From Wukongibacter sp050859025 (GTDB taxonomy: Bacteria; Bacillota; Clostridia; Peptostreptococcales; Caminicellaceae): DNA of 64,000 nucleotides. The notes beneath the pieces are model-generated. The model made no database searches, had not been told where the DNA came from, and saw only the letters and a program-made list of their open reading frames with translations. Position 1 is the first letter of the stretch. Each line of letters begins with the position of its first letter. The stretch lies in the NCBI RefSeq assembly GCF_050859025.1, contig NZ_CP138200.1, positions 5,580,001 through 5,644,000 on the forward strand, written 5' to 3'. The translations under genes and the position numbers were made by a program. Below, in pieces: positions 20,177 through 31,552 of this stretch.

Positions 20177-21032
20177 TTTTCTTGCTCCTTACTAGTTTTA
20201 ATATTTCATCTTTAGCCTCTTCAACGGTTAAAATATCATCTCTAATGCTGATTCCTTTTTCATTTAGCATTCTAACCAAATATGTTATTTGAGGAATACC
20301 AAGTCCCATTTTTTCAAGATCATCAGCCTTCTTAAATACTTCTCTTGGGGTTCCTATTAATGCTATTTTCCCCTTATCCATTACTATTATTTTATCTACC
20401 AATCTAGCAATATCTTCCATACTATGGGAAACTAATATAACGGTTATCTTATATTTTGAATGCAATGCCTTAATTTGGGCTAAAATTTCGTCTCTACCCC
20501 TTGGATCTAGTCCAGCAGTCGGTTCATCTAATATAAGGACATCTGGTTTCATTGCTAATACCCCAGCTATTGCTATTCTTCTTCTTTGTCCTCCACTTAA
20601 CTCAAAAGGAGATCTATCCTTCACCTTGTCATATTCTAATCCTACTGTAGCTAAGGCTTCTCTTACTCTGTCTTTTATCTCAGAATCCGATAGTCCAAGA
20701 TTGGTTGGTCCAAAGGCTACTTCCTTATGTATTGTTTCTTCAAATAGTTGATATTCTGGATATTGAAAAACTAGTCCAACTTTCTTCCTTATTTCACTAA
20801 GTTTCACGTTTTTACTAGTAATATCTAAATTATTAATAAATATTTTTCCATTGGTTGGCTTTAATAACCCATTTAAGTGTTGTATTAGCGTGGATTTTCC
20901 TGAGCCTGTGTGACCAATTAAACCTACAAATTCTCCCTCTTCAATGGAAAAGCTTATGTCTGAAAGAGCTTTTGATTCAAATGGACTACCGGGACTATAA
21001 ATATGTACAAGATTCTCTACAATAATTGACAT
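20169..21032 (-). CDS. ecfA2: energy-coupling factor transporter ATPase EcfA2
   Basis: 287 residues, ABC ATPase of the ECF module. Walker [10 protein letters not shown] (about 37-45), Q-loop [12 protein letters not shown] signature LSGGQRRR and Walker [14 protein letters not shown], then switch His in LVSHSMED. It overlaps ecfA1 by 16 bases and ecfT by 8. Pairing with the other ATPase forms the heterodimer that energises EcfT. Confidence 0.95.
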   Translation of the reverse strand: MSIIVENLVHIYSPGSPFESKALSDISFSIEEGEFVGLIGHTGSGKSTLIQHLNGLLKPTNGKIFINNLDITSKNVKLSEIRKKVGLVFQYPEYQLFEETIHKEVAFGPTNLGLSDSEIKDRVREALATVGLEYDKVKDRSPFELSGGQRRRIAIAGVLAMKPDVLILDEPTAGLDPRGRDEILAQIKALHSKYKITVILVSHSMEDIARLVDKIIVMDKGKIALIGTPREVFKKADDLEKMGLGIPQITYLVRMLNEKGISIRDDILTVEEAKDEILKLVRSKKNA

Positions 21033-21853
21033 AATTCCATCACCATCTCATCTACAGTTAAAATATCCTCTGAAAGTTTTACTCCAGCCCTATTAAGTTC
21101 ATAGGATAGAAGCGTAACCTGAGGTACATCTAATCCAAGATTCTTCAATTCTTCTACTTTTGAAAACACTTGTTTTGGTTCGCCACTAAGTGCTACTTTA
21201 CCATCTTCCATTACAATTACCCTATCGGCATTTACTGCTTCATCCATAAAATGAGTAATATGTATTATAGTTATTCCTTCTCTGTTTAGTTTCATTATTG
21301 CATCCATTACTTCTTTTCTACCAGATGGATCTAGCATTGCCGTCGGCTCATCAAATATGATACATCTTGGCCTCATCGCCAATACTCCAGCAATTGCAAC
21401 TCTTTGCTTCTGGCCTCCAGATAATAAATGGGGAGGCTTGCTTTTTAACTCGTATATACCTACAGCCTTTAAAGATTCATCTACTCTTTCTCTTATCTCA
21501 TCTGATATAATTCCTAGATTTTCAGGGCCAAATGCCACATCTTCCTCTACTAGAGTTGCTACTATCTGATTGTCTGGGTTTTGAAATACCATACCAGCAC
21601 ATTGTCTAATCTCCCATAGCTTCTCTATATCTGATGTATCCATACTATTTACATATACCTTTCCCCCGCTTGGTACAAGTATTGCATTAATCAGCTTTGC
21701 AAGGGTAGATTTTCCAGAGCCATTATGACCTAATACCGCAACAAATTCTCCATTTTTTATATCTAGAGATAGGTTGCTTACTGCTATTACCTTTTCTTTC
21801 TCATTGCTTGTATATTCAAATATCAATTCCTTAGTTTCAACCATATTTGACAT
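21017..21853 (-). CDS. ecfA1: energy-coupling factor transporter ATPase EcfA1
   Basis: 278 residues using ATG 21853, six bases after AGAGGT; the ATG at 21868 includes the ribosome binding site and is less likely. Walker [11 protein letters not shown]-loop FQNPDNQIV, signature LSGGQKQR, Walker [14 protein letters not shown] and switch His [10 protein letters not shown] are all intact. It is the first gene of the ecfA1-ecfA2-ecfT set, downstream of the rplQ terminator. Confidence 0.95.
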   Translation of the reverse strand: MSNMVETKELIFEYTSNEKEKVIAVSNLSLDIKNGEFVAVLGHNGSGKSTLAKLINAILVPSGGKVYVNSMDTSDIEKLWEIRQCAGMVFQNPDNQIVATLVEEDVAFGPENLGIISDEIRERVDESLKAVGIYELKSKPPHLLSGGQKQRVAIAGVLAMRPRCIIFDEPTAMLDPSGRKEVMDAIMKLNREGITIIHITHFMDEAVNADRVIVMEDGKVALSGEPKQVFSKVEELKNLGLDVPQVTLLSYELNRAGVKLSEDILTVDEMVMELCQLL

Positions 21854-22320
21854 TTTATTACCTCTCATACGTTGTTTTCATCCTTTTATTATAAACTTCA
21901 TTTGATGCAAAATCAAAGCTTTTTTATAGCACATAAGAAATTATAAGCTGTTTAAAGTTATGTTTAAACATAATTTCTATTATGTGTATAAATTAATAGT
22001 TCTACTTAAACCTCTATATGGAAAAAAGCCAACTCTCAGAATATTTATCAAAATTTTTTTTAATATAAGCATAAGCTAACTACAAACAGTTAACAGCTAA
22101 TAGCTGACAAGCTTTCACTTTCATGTAAATTATAGAAGTGAAAATAAATATTTTAGGTTTTAATCTCTTGATTATTCCTTACTCACTTCCTATCCCTAAA
22201 GTCATATTATAGATTTATATCATCTTAACATATTAAAGATTTGTTGATGCTTCTATCCTAAAAAAACATCCCCTAGTCTCTGGACTGTCAGCAATTAGCT
22301 GTGAACTGCTTCTTCATAAA
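21854..22320. repeat. non-coding gap rplQ-ecfA1 with palindrome remnants
   Basis: No gene. About 21929-21995 is a family 2 palindrome (CACATAAGAAATTATAA ... ATAATTTCTATTATGTG). The following ATGTGTATAAATTAATAG to CCTCTATATG (about 21977-22021) matches the right arm of family 1, so the two families abut or overlap. Farther on, AACAGTTAACAGCTAATAGC (22085) and GTCAGCAATTAGCTGTGAAC (22288) are a loose inverted repeat. The ecfA1 promoter must lie here but is not clear. Confidence 0.55.
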
Positions 22321-22352
22321 AATAAAAAAGGATTAAGCTATGCTTAATCCCT
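22321..22352 (-). terminator. terminator after rplQ (end of the alpha operon)
   Basis: Stem GGATTAAGC / GCTTAATCC with a 3-base loop, followed on the minus strand by TTTTTTATTTTT. Confidence 0.9.
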
Positions 22353-22365
22353 CATTAACTAATCA

Positions 22366-22707
22366 CTATAATAGTTCTAGAATAGCCATTGGTGCAGCGT
22401 CACCTCTACGAGGGCCTAGCTTAAGAATTCTAGTATAGCCACCATTTCTTTCTTGGAACTTCGGTGCAACCTCATCAAATAGATTCTTTACAACCGTTTC
22501 ATCTAACATATACGCAAGTACTTGACGTCTTGCATGAAGGTCGCCTCTTTTAGCAAGTGTTATCATTTTCTCTGCGATTTTACGAGTTTCTTTAGCTCTA
22601 GTCTCTGTAGTTTGTATACGCCCATTCTTAAATAGACTTGTAACTAGGTTTCTTAGCATCAAATTTCTATGATCAGTAGGACGTCTCAATTTACGATAAC
22701 CAGCCAT
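22366..22707 (-). CDS. rplQ: 50S ribosomal protein L17
   Basis: 113 residues. The N-terminus [21 protein letters not shown] is the family signature, with [20 protein letters not shown] following. It is the last gene of the rpsM-rpsK-rpsD-rpoA-rplQ operon and lies near the polypeptide exit tunnel. A strong terminator follows directly. RBS GGAGGG. Confidence 0.97.
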   Translation of the reverse strand: MAGYRKLRRPTDHRNLMLRNLVTSLFKNGRIQTTETRAKETRKIAEKMITLAKRGDLHARRQVLAYMLDETVVKNLFDEVAPKFQERNGGYTRILKLGPRRGDAAPMAILELL

Positions 22708-22730
22708 AACTTTCCCTCCTTTACCCTAGC

Positions 22731-23681
22731 CTATTCATCACTTGGTTTTAAACCAAGAGTTAAATCTGCTAATTTATGCTTAACTTCTTCAAGTGACTTT
22801 TTACCAAGGTTTCTAACCTTCATCATATCTTCTTCGGATCTTTGTGTTAACTCCTCAACTGTATTGATACCCGCACGCTTTAAACAGTTGTATGAACGAA
22901 CAGAAAGGTCTAATTCTTCTATTGTCATTTCTAACACTTTTTCTTTTTTATCTTCTTCTTTTTCAACCATAATTTCAACATCATCAATATGGTCAGTTAA
23001 TGTTATGAATAAATTTAAATGTTCATTCATAATTTTAGCGCCTAACGAAGCTGCTTCATCAGGTTTAATGCTTCCGTCTGTCCAAACCTCTAATGTCAAC
23101 CTATCATAATCAGTTACCTGTCCAACTCTTGTATTTTCAACAGTATAGTTAACCTTACTTACCGGAGTATATATTGAATCAACCGGTATAACTCCTATTG
23201 GCATACCATCTTCTTTGTTATTCTCTGCAGCAACATAACCCCTGCCCCTAGATAAACCAAGTTCCATATTTAATTCTGTACCATCTTCAATCGTAGCTAT
23301 ATGAAGGTCAGAATTTAATATCTCTACATCGGCATCGGCTTTGATATCTCCTGCAGTAATTTTACCTGGACCCTGAGCATTAATTCTAACTACCTTAACT
23401 TCTTCATCAGAATGTATTTTTGCAGCTAGACCTTTTAAGTTTAATATGATTTCTATAACATCTTCTTTTACACCAGGTATAGTTGAAAACTCGTGTAGTA
23501 CTCCATCTACCTTAATCCATTTTATAGCTGTACCTGGCAGCGATGATAATAGAATTCTTCTTAAGCTATTACCTAATGTTGTTCCATAGCCTCTCTCTAA
23601 GGGCTCTACCACAAACTTACCATACGTGAAGTCATCATTTAAATCAACACATTCAATCTTCGGCTTTTCTATCTCAATCAC
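22731..23681 (-). CDS. rpoA: DNA-directed RNA polymerase subunit alpha
   Basis: 316 residues from GTG 23681 (the usual [10 protein letters not shown] start), eight bases after AGGGG; an in-frame GTG at 23690 lies closer to the site. The N-terminal assembly domain (about 1-225) has [23 protein letters not shown], the alpha-dimer and beta-binding motif. The C-terminal domain (about 245-316) has the DNA and activator-contacting segment [22 protein letters not shown] and [14 protein letters not shown]. An acidic linker, EKEEDKKEK, joins them. It forms the core with the rpoB and rpoC products encoded later in the window. Confidence 0.97.
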   Translation of the reverse strand: MIEIEKPKIECVDLNDDFTYGKFVVEPLERGYGTTLGNSLRRILLSSLPGTAIKWIKVDGVLHEFSTIPGVKEDVIEIILNLKGLAAKIHSDEEVKVVRINAQGPGKITAGDIKADADVEILNSDLHIATIEDGTELNMELGLSRGRGYVAAENNKEDGMPIGVIPVDSIYTPVSKVNYTVENTRVGQVTDYDRLTLEVWTDGSIKPDEAASLGAKIMNEHLNLFITLTDHIDDVEIMVEKEEDKKEKVLEMTIEELDLSVRSYNCLKRAGINTVEELTQRSEEDMMKVRNLGKKSLEEVKHKLADLTLGLKPSDE

Positions 23682-23752
23682 GATTCTCACCCCTCTTAAT
23701 CTAGTATTATTATGAGGGTAACTGATTCTAATATATTAATCTTATCTCTATA

Positions 23753-24373
23753 TTATCTAGAATATAATTCGACAATTAGATGTTCTTCTATAGGTAACTC
23801 TATGTCTTCTCTTGCAGGCATAGCTATAACTTTACCCTTTAGGTTTTCCACATCAGCTTCTAACCACTTAGGTACTGTTACAGCCTTTTCCTTTAATTCT
23901 TTTATCTTAGGTGAATTTTTGCTCTTCTCTTTTACATCAACAATATCTCCTGGCTTTACAAGCATTGAAGGGATATTTGCCTTGTGATTATTTAATGTAA
24001 AGTGTCCATGTCTTACTAATTGTCTTGCTTCTTTTCTTGAAGCAGCAAAACCAAGTCTGTACACAACATTATCTAATCTTCTTTCAAGTAAACTTAAGAA
24101 GTTATCACCTGTGATTCCTGGTTGCTTTTCAGCTATTGAGTAATAGTTTCTAAATTGAGCCTCTAATAATCCATAATATCTCTTTACTTTTTGTTTCTCT
24201 CTTAACTGAAGCCCATAATTTGAGATCTTAGTTCTTCTATCACCATGCTGACCTGGCACTTTTCCTCTTCTAGAAACTGCACATTTGTCAGTATAGCATC
24301 TTTCACCTTTAAGATATAATTTCATTCCTTCTCTACGACAAAGTCTACAAGATGGTCCTGTATATCTAGCCAT
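23753..24373 (-). CDS. rpsD: 30S ribosomal protein S4
   Basis: 206 residues. The N-terminal zinc-like cluster [18 protein letters not shown] is retained: Cys9, Cys12 and two further Cys, as in C+ forms of S4. The S4 RNA-binding domain follows ([26 protein letters not shown]). It is a primary 16S binder, nucleates 30S assembly and is an autoregulator of this operon in other bacteria. Confidence 0.97.
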   Translation of the reverse strand: MARYTGPSCRLCRREGMKLYLKGERCYTDKCAVSRRGKVPGQHGDRRTKISNYGLQLREKQKVKRYYGLLEAQFRNYYSIAEKQPGITGDNFLSLLERRLDNVVYRLGFAASRKEARQLVRHGHFTLNNHKANIPSMLVKPGDIVDVKEKSKNSPKIKELKEKAVTVPKWLEADVENLKGKVIAMPAREDIELPIEEHLIVELYSR

Positions 24374-24400
24374 TTTCCTTACGCACCTCCTACTCTATTG

Positions 24401-24799
24401 TTATACTCTTCTACGTTTTGGTGGTCTACAACCATTATGCGGTATTGGAGTAACGTCTTTAATTGCGTTTATTTCTAATCCTGCTGCTTGAAGAGATCTA
24501 ATAGCTGCTTCTCTTCCTGCGCCTGGTCCTTTTACATATACTTCAACAGTCTTTAATCCATGCTCCATAGCTGCCTTTGCAGCAACTTCTCCTGCCATTT
24601 GCGCTGCAAATGGAGTTGACTTTCTTGAACCTTTAAAGCCACAGTTTCCTGCTGATGACCAAGATATTGCATTTCCAGCTACATCAGTAATAGTTATAAT
24701 TGTATTATTGAATGTTGATTGGATATGCGCTTGACCGCGCTCTATATTCTTACGCTCACGTCTTTTTCTACGTACTTTACGCACTTTCTTAGCTGCCAT
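24401..24799 (-). CDS. rpsK: 30S ribosomal protein S11
   Basis: 132 residues. [18 protein letters not shown] and the C-terminal [18 protein letters not shown] tail are diagnostic. It sits on the 30S platform near the mRNA exit. It lies between rpsM and rpsD with normal short gaps and a GGAGG-type site. Confidence 0.97.
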   Translation of the reverse strand: MAAKKVRKVRRKRRERKNIERGQAHIQSTFNNTIITITDVAGNAISWSSAGNCGFKGSRKSTPFAAQMAGEVAAKAAMEHGLKTVEVYVKGPGAGREAAIRSLQAAGLEINAIKDVTPIPHNGCRPPKRRRV

Positions 24800-24816
24800 T
24801 ACCTAACCTCCCCTTC

Positions 24817-25188
24817 TTATTTCTTCTTCTTACGAGATACTGATCTCTTAGGTCCCTTACGTGTTCTAGCATTAGTCTTTGAACTTTGACCTCTTACTGG
24901 AAGACCTTTTCTATGACGGATACCTCTATAACATCCTATTTCTTTTAATCTTTTGATGTTTAAAGATACTTCTCTTCTTAAATCACCTTCAACTGTATAG
25001 TCATTGTCAATAATTTGTCTTAGGTTACTAACTTCTTCCTCAGTTAAGTCTTTAATTCTAGTATCGAAGTTAATACCAGCCTTAGTTAAAATTTCTTGGG
25101 AAGTCTTTCTTCCTATCCCGAAGATATAAGTTAAGCCTATTTCAGCTCTCTTGTCTCTAGGTAAGTCTATACCTGCTATCCTCGCCAT
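24817..25188 (-). CDS. rpsM: 30S ribosomal protein S13
   Basis: 123 residues. [20 protein letters not shown] and [11 protein letters not shown] are at the start, [14 protein letters not shown] in the middle, and the lysine-rich tail SRKKKK contacts the P-site tRNA. It lies in the 30S head. It is separated from rpmJ by 162 bases with a hairpin AATATT...GAATATT at about 25287-25311. Confidence 0.97.
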   Translation of the reverse strand: MARIAGIDLPRDKRAEIGLTYIFGIGRKTSQEILTKAGINFDTRIKDLTEEEVSNLRQIIDNDYTVEGDLRREVSLNIKRLKEIGCYRGIRHRKGLPVRGQSSKTNARTRKGPKRSVSRKKKK

Positions 25189-25350
25189 TCACTGTACACC
25201 TCCTAGGTAAATATTCCATTAATATGAATTTACTGTTTTGCTCAGGATGATTTTCTATTTTATATTATCTTTAATACGCAGCCGCTAATATTTCTCTCAA
25301 GAGAATATTATACTAAAGCTAACTAAAAAAAGCTATATATAATTTGAAAT

Positions 25351-25476
<126 letters not shown>

Positions 25477-25479
25477 TCA

Positions 25480-25698
25480 TCACTTGCCACGCCAAGTAAT
25501 CCTACCTCTTGTTAAATCATATGGAGATAGTTCTAAGGTAACTTTATCACCAGGTAATATTCTAATAAAATTCATTCTAAGTTTTCCAGATATATGAGCT
25601 AAAACTTCGTGATCGTTTTCAAGTTTCACCTTAAACATTGCGTTCGGCAGAGCCTCTACTACAGTTCCCTTAACTTCAATAGCTTCTTTTTTTGCCAT
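25480..25698 (-). CDS. infA: translation initiation factor IF-1
   Basis: 72 residues, a single S1-like OB fold ([44 protein letters not shown]). It occupies the ribosomal A site during initiation. It lies between the KOW protein gene and rpmJ, a typical clostridial order. Confidence 0.97.
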   Translation of the reverse strand: MAKKEAIEVKGTVVEALPNAMFKVKLENDHEVLAHISGKLRMNFIRILPGDKVTLELSPYDLTRGRITWRGK

Positions 25699-25713
25699 TA
25701 GGAATCATACCTC

Positions 25714-26004
25714 CTATATTTGGGTCTTATGAAGTCCCAATTTCTCAATCTCTCGTCTAAGCATTAGATTGCTTATCTTCTTGTGTGTATCATATCTTTT
25801 AACGATTTCATCGCTGATTATATTGAATTTGGACAGGTGCTTAATTTTTTTCTTCTTTACGTTTTCCATTTTTCTTAAATCTCCGTCAGCTATCAAAACA
25901 TACAGCTCATCAATTATTTCTATGACAATAAAAACTCTATCCTTATCTCTTCCTGCCTTTGACTTAACAAATTGTCCAATAGCAACTTCCCTAGTACTTT
26001 GCAA
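25714..26004 (-). CDS. KOW-domain RNA-binding protein (L14e-like)
   Basis: 96 residues from TTG 26004, six bases after AGAGGTG; a GTG at 26013 overlaps that site. The N-terminal KOW-like segment is IGQFVKSKAGRDKDRVFIVIEI, with the rest basic (VKKKKIKHLSKF). Clostridia commonly have such a small L14e/L6e/L27e-like protein between map and infA. It is probably RNA or ribosome-associated, with the exact role unknown. Lies in the spc operon. Confidence 0.8.
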   Translation of the reverse strand: MQSTREVAIGQFVKSKAGRDKDRVFIVIEIIDELYVLIADGDLRKMENVKKKKIKHLSKFNIISDEIVKRYDTHKKISNLMLRREIEKLGLHKTQI

Positions 26005-26029
26005 AATATACACCTCTTTTAATCTTCGA

Positions 26030-26776
26030 CTATAGTTTCGTCAATAATAGGGGCTCATTTTCAGTTATTACCAAAGAATGTTCATAATGGGCTGACAATT
26101 TTCCATCTAATGTCACCACAGTCCAGTTATCAGAAAGGGTCTTTACTTTATATGTTCCAATGTTAACCATTGGTTCAATAGCTAAAGCCATTCCACTTCG
26201 AAGCCTTGGGCCTTTTCCCGCTGGTCCGAAATTTGGTATCTGAGGATCTTCATGCATATTTGTTCCAATACCATGACCTACATAATCCCTAACAACTGAA
26301 AAACCATTATCTTCTACATACCTTTGTATCGCATGGGATACATCCGATAAACGAAATCCCTCTTTGCAAAACTTTAATCCTTCGTAAAAGCTATCTCGTG
26401 TAACCTCAATAAGCTTTTTCGCTTCATCTGAGATTTCACCAACTGGATAAGTGTTAGCTGAATCGCCGTAATAACCATCACAGATGGATCCAATATCTAT
26501 ACTAATAATATCGCCATCTTTTAGTTTTTTTAATCCAGGAATTCCATGTACAACTTCTTCATTAATAGAAGCGCAAATACTGGCCGGGAAGCCACCATAT
26601 CCTTTAAAAGCAGGTATTCCTCCAAGGCTTCTTATTGTATCCTCAGCTATTTGATCAAGTTCCTTTGTAGTAATACCGGGTTTTATATATTTTTTTAGCT
26701 CTTCATGGGTTTTTCCTACTATCTTACCTGCTTTAATCATTTTTTCAATTTCAGTTTGCGATTTTAAGATAATCAT
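26030..26776 (-). CDS. map: methionine aminopeptidase type I
   Basis: 248 residues. It removes the initiator Met from new proteins. The metal ligands lie in [18 protein letters not shown] (two Asp), [12 protein letters not shown] (His) and the C-terminal TIEP-like AIEPM and EHSLVIT (two Glu). The His in [20 protein letters not shown] is also present. Its ATG overlaps the adk stop by one base, so the two are coupled. Confidence 0.97.
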   Translation of the reverse strand: MIILKSQTEIEKMIKAGKIVGKTHEELKKYIKPGITTKELDQIAEDTIRSLGGIPAFKGYGGFPASICASINEEVVHGIPGLKKLKDGDIISIDIGSICDGYYGDSANTYPVGEISDEAKKLIEVTRDSFYEGLKFCKEGFRLSDVSHAIQRYVEDNGFSVVRDYVGHGIGTNMHEDPQIPNFGPAGKGPRLRSGMALAIEPMVNIGTYKVKTLSDNWTVVTLDGKLSAHYEHSLVITENEPLLLTKL

Positions 26777-27426
26777 TACTCTTCGCTCCCTAGAGCTAAC
26801 ACTATATCCTCAAAAACATCATTAATGTGCTTTTGCCCATCAATATTATTTAGAAGTCCTTTATTAGAGTAGTATTCAGTAAGTGGTGCTGTTTCATTAA
26901 GATATACTTCAATCCTCTTAGAAACAGTTTCTTCTTTATCATCATTTCTTTGATAAAGTTCTCCTCCACATGCGTCACATTTACCTTCTATCTTACTCTT
27001 ATTGAACTCTACATGATACGCTAAACCACAATCTTTACATATCCTTCTTCCAACTGCTCGACCAATCAGGATATTCTTATCAACTTCAATATTTATTACT
27101 CTATCTAGAGATGTATTCATATTTTCTAATACAGTATCAAGGCACTGAGCTTGGTTTACTGTTCTAGGAAATCCGTCTAACAAAAATCCATTTTTACAGT
27201 CATCTTCTTTTAATCTATCTTCAACAATAGCTACAACTAACTCATCTGGAACTAGTAAGCCTTTGTCTATATATTCTTTAGCTTTCTTGCCAAGATCTGT
27301 ACCTTCTTTAATGTTTTTTCTAAAAATATCACCAGTAGATATATGTGGTACATTAAATTTTTCGATTATTTTAGCCGCCTGCGTTCCTTTACCTGCCCCA
27401 GGTGGTCCTAATAATATCAATCTCAT
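26776..27426 (-). CDS. adk: adenylate kinase
   Basis: 216 residues, long form. P-loop [10 protein letters not shown] (7-16), DGFPRT motif near 84-89, and a LID domain with four Cys in CKDCG and CDACG that bind zinc, typical of Gram-positive Adk. It catalyses AMP + ATP to 2 ADP. The secY-adk-map order is conserved. Confidence 0.97.
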   Translation of the reverse strand: MRLILLGPPGAGKGTQAAKIIEKFNVPHISTGDIFRKNIKEGTDLGKKAKEYIDKGLLVPDELVVAIVEDRLKEDDCKNGFLLDGFPRTVNQAQCLDTVLENMNTSLDRVINIEVDKNILIGRAVGRRICKDCGLAYHVEFNKSKIEGKCDACGGELYQRNDDKEETVSKRIEVYLNETAPLTEYYSNKGLLNNIDGQKHINDVFEDIVLALGSEE

Positions 27427-27522
27427 TTTACCATCTCCCGGTTAAAGCTGATTTGTGCAATGGGGATTTACTCCCCATGCATCTAAAAATCATAATTCTC
27501 TTAGCTTCTGTTATATATTTCT

Positions 27523-28794
27523 CTATTTCAAGAAGCCTTGGTAATGTCTCATTACCATTTGAGCTTCAATTTGTTTCATAGTTTCTAATGCAACACCTAC
27601 TGCTATAAGTAATGCTGTTCCACCAAATCGAATCTGTAAATTAGTAAAATTTAAAACTATCGTTGGCAGTACTGCTATACCTGCTAAGAATACTGCACCA
27701 GCTAAAGTTAATCTTGATAATGTCTTTTGTAAATATTCTGAAGTTGGCTTACCAGGTCTTATACCAGGTATGAACCCACCGTTTTGCTTCATATTATTAG
27801 CAACTTCTATAGGATTGAATGTAACTGCTGTATAGAAGTATGCAAAGAAAATTATTAGTAAAGCATACAAAATATTGTATATCCATACACCAGGGTTTCC
27901 TGTTGGAGATAAATATTTTGTTATGAAGTCAGCAAATCCGCCCTTAACGAAATAAGTAAGAGTAAGTGGAAATTGTAAAAGTGACATCGCAAATATTACT
28001 GGTATAACACCTGACTGATTTACTTTTAATGGTATGTGAGTACTGTGTCCTCCATACATCTTTCTTCCGACAACTCTTTTTGCATATTGAACAGGTATTT
28101 TTCTTGTACCTTGTTGTATAGCAATAACTCCTGCTATAATCACAATAGCAACTACGCAGAATACTATTAATGAAATTATATTAGCTTCACCGTTTCTTAT
28201 TTTTACAAAGGTTTGGAAAGCTCCTACAGGTAGTCTAGATACAATTCCTGCAAAGATAATAAGAGATATACCGTTACCTATTCCTTTTTCAGTGATTTGC
28301 TCACCTAACCACATTAAGAATGCAGTACCTGCAGTTAATGTAATAACTACTACAAATACTGACCAGAAATCTGTAGAGATTAAGGCTCCTCTGAATAGGC
28401 CAAGACTAATCCCAACAGCTTGAATAATCGCTAATACTACCGTTCCATATCTAGTGAATTGTGCTATCTTCTTTCTTCCTTCTTCACCTTCTTTTGCTAA
28501 AGCCTCAAAACTTGGGATAGCAATAGTAAGTAATTGCATAATAATTGAAGAAGTAATGTATGGCGAAATACTTAGCGCAAATATTGTAAACTTCTTAAAT
28601 GCTCCACCTGAAATAAAGTTGAAAAAGCTAAGGAGTCCACCTTCATCGGTGAACATACTTTGTAAATAAGCTTTGTCAATTCCAGGAACAGGTATATTGG
28701 CTCCTATTCTAAATATAGCAAACATCATTATTGTGTATAAAATCTTTTTTCTTAAATCTGGTATTTTCCAAGCATTCTTTAGGGTAGATAACAC
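27523..28794 (-). CDS. secY: preprotein translocase subunit SecY
   Basis: 423 residues, about ten membrane helices. Plug and pore motifs include NIPVPGID and SGGAFKKFTIFALSISPYITSSIIMQLL. The cytoplasmic loops hold RKIPVQYAKR and GIRPGKPTSEYL. It pairs with SecE (55588) and SecG to form the membrane protein channel. The start is GTG 28794, one base after the rplO stop; its ribosome binding site lies in the end of rplO. Confidence 0.97.
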   Translation of the reverse strand: MLSTLKNAWKIPDLRKKILYTIMMFAIFRIGANIPVPGIDKAYLQSMFTDEGGLLSFFNFISGGAFKKFTIFALSISPYITSSIIMQLLTIAIPSFEALAKEGEEGRKKIAQFTRYGTVVLAIIQAVGISLGLFRGALISTDFWSVFVVVITLTAGTAFLMWLGEQITEKGIGNGISLIIFAGIVSRLPVGAFQTFVKIRNGEANIISLIVFCVVAIVIIAGVIAIQQGTRKIPVQYAKRVVGRKMYGGHSTHIPLKVNQSGVIPVIFAMSLLQFPLTLTYFVKGGFADFITKYLSPTGNPGVWIYNILYALLIIFFAYFYTAVTFNPIEVANNMKQNGGFIPGIRPGKPTSEYLQKTLSRLTLAGAVFLAGIAVLPTIVLNFTNLQIRFGGTALLIAVGVALETMKQIEAQMVMRHYQGFLK

Positions 28795-28795
28795 C

Positions 28796-29239
28796 TTAGA
28801 TCACCTCTGCCTTTCCTCCAGCAGCCTCTATCTTTTCTATGGCAGACTGACTGAATTTATGAGCTTTTATAGTTAGCTTCTTTTCAAGTTGTCCGTCTCC
28901 AAGTATCTTTAGCCCATCATTTATTTTCTTAATCATTCCTGATTCTTTTAGTAACTCAGGAGTTATAGTAGTTCCTTCTTCAAATCTGTTTAAATCCTCG
29001 ATATTCACAACTGTCCACTCTTTCTTGAATGGATAATTTGAGAAACCTCTCTTTGGAATTCTTCTATATAAAGGCATCTGTCCACCTTCAAATCCTGGTC
29101 TAACGCCGCCGCCTGAACGTGAATTTTGTCCATCCTGTCCACGACCTGCTGTTTTACCTTGTCCAGTAGCAGTACCTCTACCTAATCTTTTTCTGTTCTT
29201 TACTGCACCTTTATTAGGTCTTAACTCATGAAGCTTCAT
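28796..29239 (-). CDS. rplO: 50S ribosomal protein L15
   Basis: 147 residues. N-terminus [21 protein letters not shown], then the Gly-rich stretch [20 protein letters not shown] and [17 protein letters not shown]. It binds 23S in late assembly. The gene end contains the ribosome binding site for secY. Confidence 0.97.
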   Translation of the reverse strand: MKLHELRPNKGAVKNRKRLGRGTATGQGKTAGRGQDGQNSRSGGGVRPGFEGGQMPLYRRIPKRGFSNYPFKKEWTVVNIEDLNRFEEGTTITPELLKESGMIKKINDGLKILGDGQLEKKLTIKAHKFSQSAIEKIEAAGGKAEVI

Positions 29240-29255
29240 AAGTACACCTCCTTTG

Positions 29256-29447
29256 CTATATTTCTTCTACCTCCACTAAGTGGCTTACTTTATGAATCAT
29301 ACCTCTCATCTGAGGATTATCTTGCTTTTCTACCGTTTGTCTAATCTTTCTAAGTCCAAGTGCTTCAATAGTCTTTCTATGTTGAGGCTTTGCGCCTATT
29401 GTACTTTTTACAAGTGTTATTTTAAGTTTGTTAGCCAAGGTGTTCAC
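29256..29447 (-). CDS. rpmD: 50S ribosomal protein L30
   Basis: 63 residues. The family core [26 protein letters not shown] and [15 protein letters not shown] are visible. It lies between rpsE and rplO in the spc operon. RBS GGGGGTG. Confidence 0.96.
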   Translation of the reverse strand: MNTLANKLKITLVKSTIGAKPQHRKTIEALGLRKIRQTVEKQDNPQMRGMIHKVSHLVEVEEI

Positions 29448-29451
29448 CCCC

Positions 29452-29958
29452 CTAACCTAATATTTCTTCAACAGTTTTACCACGAAGCTTCGCAACTTGT
29501 TCAACTGTCTTTAGGTTCATTAGTCCACTCATAGTGGCATTTACCATGTTTCTTGAATTGTTAGTTCCAATAGACTTAGCTCTAACGTCCTTAATTCCAG
29601 CAAGCTCTAGCACGGCACGAACAGGTCCACCTGCTATAACTCCTGTACCTTCTCCTGCTGGCATTAATAATACTTTTCCAGCACCATAGTGCCCTCTGAT
29701 TTGATGAGGTATTGTAGTTCCTACTCTTGGAACTTGTATTAAGTTCTTCTTTGCATTATCAATTGCTTTTTTTATAGCGTTTGGTACTTCTTGTGCTTTT
29801 CCTGTACCAATGCCCACGTAACCATTTTCATCTCCAACTACTACAAGCGCACTAAATCTAAAATTTCTACCGCCCTTAACAACCTTAACAACACGGTTGA
29901 TAGAGACAACTTTTTCCTTTAGATCTAATTTGCTAGCATCTATTAATTGACGGCGCAT
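29452..29958 (-). CDS. rpsE: 30S ribosomal protein S5
   Basis: 168 residues. The N-terminal dsRNA-binding fold has [18 protein letters not shown] and [17 protein letters not shown]. The C-terminal part has [22 protein letters not shown] and [14 protein letters not shown]. It is part of the mRNA entry channel and involved in fidelity and spectinomycin response. AGGAGG precedes the ATG. Confidence 0.97.
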   Translation of the reverse strand: MRRQLIDASKLDLKEKVVSINRVVKVVKGGRNFRFSALVVVGDENGYVGIGTGKAQEVPNAIKKAIDNAKKNLIQVPRVGTTIPHQIRGHYGAGKVLLMPAGEGTGVIAGGPVRAVLELAGIKDVRAKSIGTNNSRNMVNATMSGLMNLKTVEQVAKLRGKTVEEILG

Positions 29959-29975
29959 TTATTTCCCTCCTTCTG

Positions 29976-30338
29976 CTAAAATTCTAATCCAGCTTCTCTA
30001 GCTCCTTCGGCCAACTCTTTAACTCTTCCGTGGTAAAGATAGCCACCTCTATCGAAAACTATTGTTTGAATTCCTTTTTCCTTAGCTCTCTGTCCAACTA
30101 AATTACCAACAAGCTTAGCAGCTTCTTTGTTCCCGCCATTTGATACTTTATCTTTCAAATCAAGACTAGAAGCAGCAGCAAGAGTAATACCATTAGTATC
30201 ATCAATTATCTGTGCGTATATATTACTCGCACTTCTAAATACGTTTAGTCTTGGACAATCAGGAGTTCCGAATACTTTTTTACGTACTCTACCATGTCTT
30301 ATCTTTCTTCTAGAGTTACTACTTGGTTTAGTAATCAT
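29976..30338 (-). CDS. rplR: 50S ribosomal protein L18
   Basis: 120 residues. Binds 5S rRNA with L5. Conserved [23 protein letters not shown], and the C-terminal [26 protein letters not shown]. It lies between rplF and rpsE. Confidence 0.97.
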   Translation of the reverse strand: MITKPSSNSRRKIRHGRVRKKVFGTPDCPRLNVFRSASNIYAQIIDDTNGITLAAASSLDLKDKVSNGGNKEAAKLVGNLVGQRAKEKGIQTIVFDRGGYLYHGRVKELAEGAREAGLEF

Positions 30339-30358
30339 CTCATGTCACTCCTTTCCTT

Positions 30359-30907
30359 TTATTTTCCTGTTTTACCTTCTTTACGTCTTACATATTCGCC
30401 TTCATATCTAATTCCTTTACCTTTATACGGCTCAGGCTTTCTTAAGTCTCTTATCTTAGCAGCATAGTTTCCAACTGCCTGCTTATTTATTCCTTTTACA
30501 ACGATTTCAGTTTGAGATGGTGTTTCTACAACGATACCTTCTGGATCTTCCATATCTACTGGATGTGAAAATCCAAGCTGTAGGTTAAGTACCTTACCCT
30601 TTTTCTGTACACGGTATCCTACACCAATTATTTGAAGTTTCTTTTCGTATCCCTTTGTAACACCTTCTAACATATTAGCTATTAAAGCTCTACTAAGTCC
30701 GTGTAGTGCTCTATGATTCTTTTTATCAGAAGGTCTTTCTACTGTGATAACATTGTCATTTATATTAACCTTTATATCAGGATTTATTTGCTCACTTAAC
30801 TCCCCTTTAGGACCCTTTACAGTCACAAGATTGCTATCAGCAACTTTAACCTCTACTCCTCCTGGGATTGTGATTGGCTGTTTACCTATCCTAGACAATT
30901 TTCGCAC
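30359..30907 (-). CDS. rplF: 50S ribosomal protein L6
   Basis: 182 residues, two similar domains. The N-terminus [20 protein letters not shown] and the C-terminal signature [27 protein letters not shown] are diagnostic. It binds near the sarcin-ricin loop and supports factor binding. Confidence 0.97.
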   Translation of the reverse strand: MRKLSRIGKQPITIPGGVEVKVADSNLVTVKGPKGELSEQINPDIKVNINDNVITVERPSDKKNHRALHGLSRALIANMLEGVTKGYEKKLQIIGVGYRVQKKGKVLNLQLGFSHPVDMEDPEGIVVETPSQTEIVVKGINKQAVGNYAAKIRDLRKPEPYKGKGIRYEGEYVRRKEGKTGK

Positions 30908-30929
30908 CTCCTATACCGTTTATTTCTTA

Positions 30930-31328
30930 TTACCAAACGTAACAGATTACTTCCCCACCAACACCAAACTTACGAGCTTCCTTATCTGTGATAACACCCT
31001 TTGATGTTGATACTATAGCTATACCAAGTCCGCCAAGCACCTTTGGTATCTCGTCCCTTTTAGCGTAAACCTTTAAACCTGGCTTTGAAATTTTCTTAAG
31101 TCCTGTTATTACTCTTTCCTTGCTTGGTCCGTACTTCATTTGAACTCTTATTATTCCTTGCTTTCCGTCTTCTATAACATCAAAACCCTTGATGAAACCT
31201 TCTTCTAATAATATGTTAGCTATGGCCTTTTTAAGGTTTGAAGCCGGTACATCTAAAGAATCATGTTTCACAAGGTTTGCATTTCTTATACGTGTAAGCA
31301 TATCAGCAATAGGATCTGTCATTGTCAT
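30930..31328 (-). CDS. rpsH: 30S ribosomal protein S8
   Basis: 132 residues. [20 protein letters not shown] at the start and the C-terminal [26 protein letters not shown]. It binds the central domain of 16S and represses the spc operon in other bacteria. Confidence 0.97.
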   Translation of the reverse strand: MTMTDPIADMLTRIRNANLVKHDSLDVPASNLKKAIANILLEEGFIKGFDVIEDGKQGIIRVQMKYGPSKERVITGLKKISKPGLKVYAKRDEIPKVLGGLGIAIVSTSKGVITDKEARKFGVGGEVICYVW

Positions 31329-31351
31329 AATTAATTACCTCCTTTCCCTGT

Positions 31352-31537
31352 TTACCAACTTGCTTTTCTAACTCCAGGAATTTGTCCTTTATAAGCTAAT
31401 TCTCTAAAGCAAATACGGCATATTCCAAATTTTCTAAGGTACGCATGTGGTCTTCCACATATTCTACATCTATTGTATTCTCTTGTGGAGTACTTTTGTT
31501 TTCTCTGTTGTTTAACTTTAAGAGCTTTTTTTGCCAC
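31352..31537 (-). CDS. rpsN: 30S ribosomal protein S14, zinc type (type Z)
   Basis: 61 residues. Four zinc ligands in [20 protein letters not shown] (C-X2-C-X12-C-X2-C), the short zinc-binding form. A strong GGAGGG site precedes the ATG. It lies between rplE and rpsH. No zinc-free paralogue is in the window. Confidence 0.96.
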   Translation of the reverse strand: MAKKALKVKQQRKQKYSTREYNRCRICGRPHAYLRKFGICRICFRELAYKGQIPGVRKASW

Positions 31538-31552
31538 TACTTTCCCTCCTTA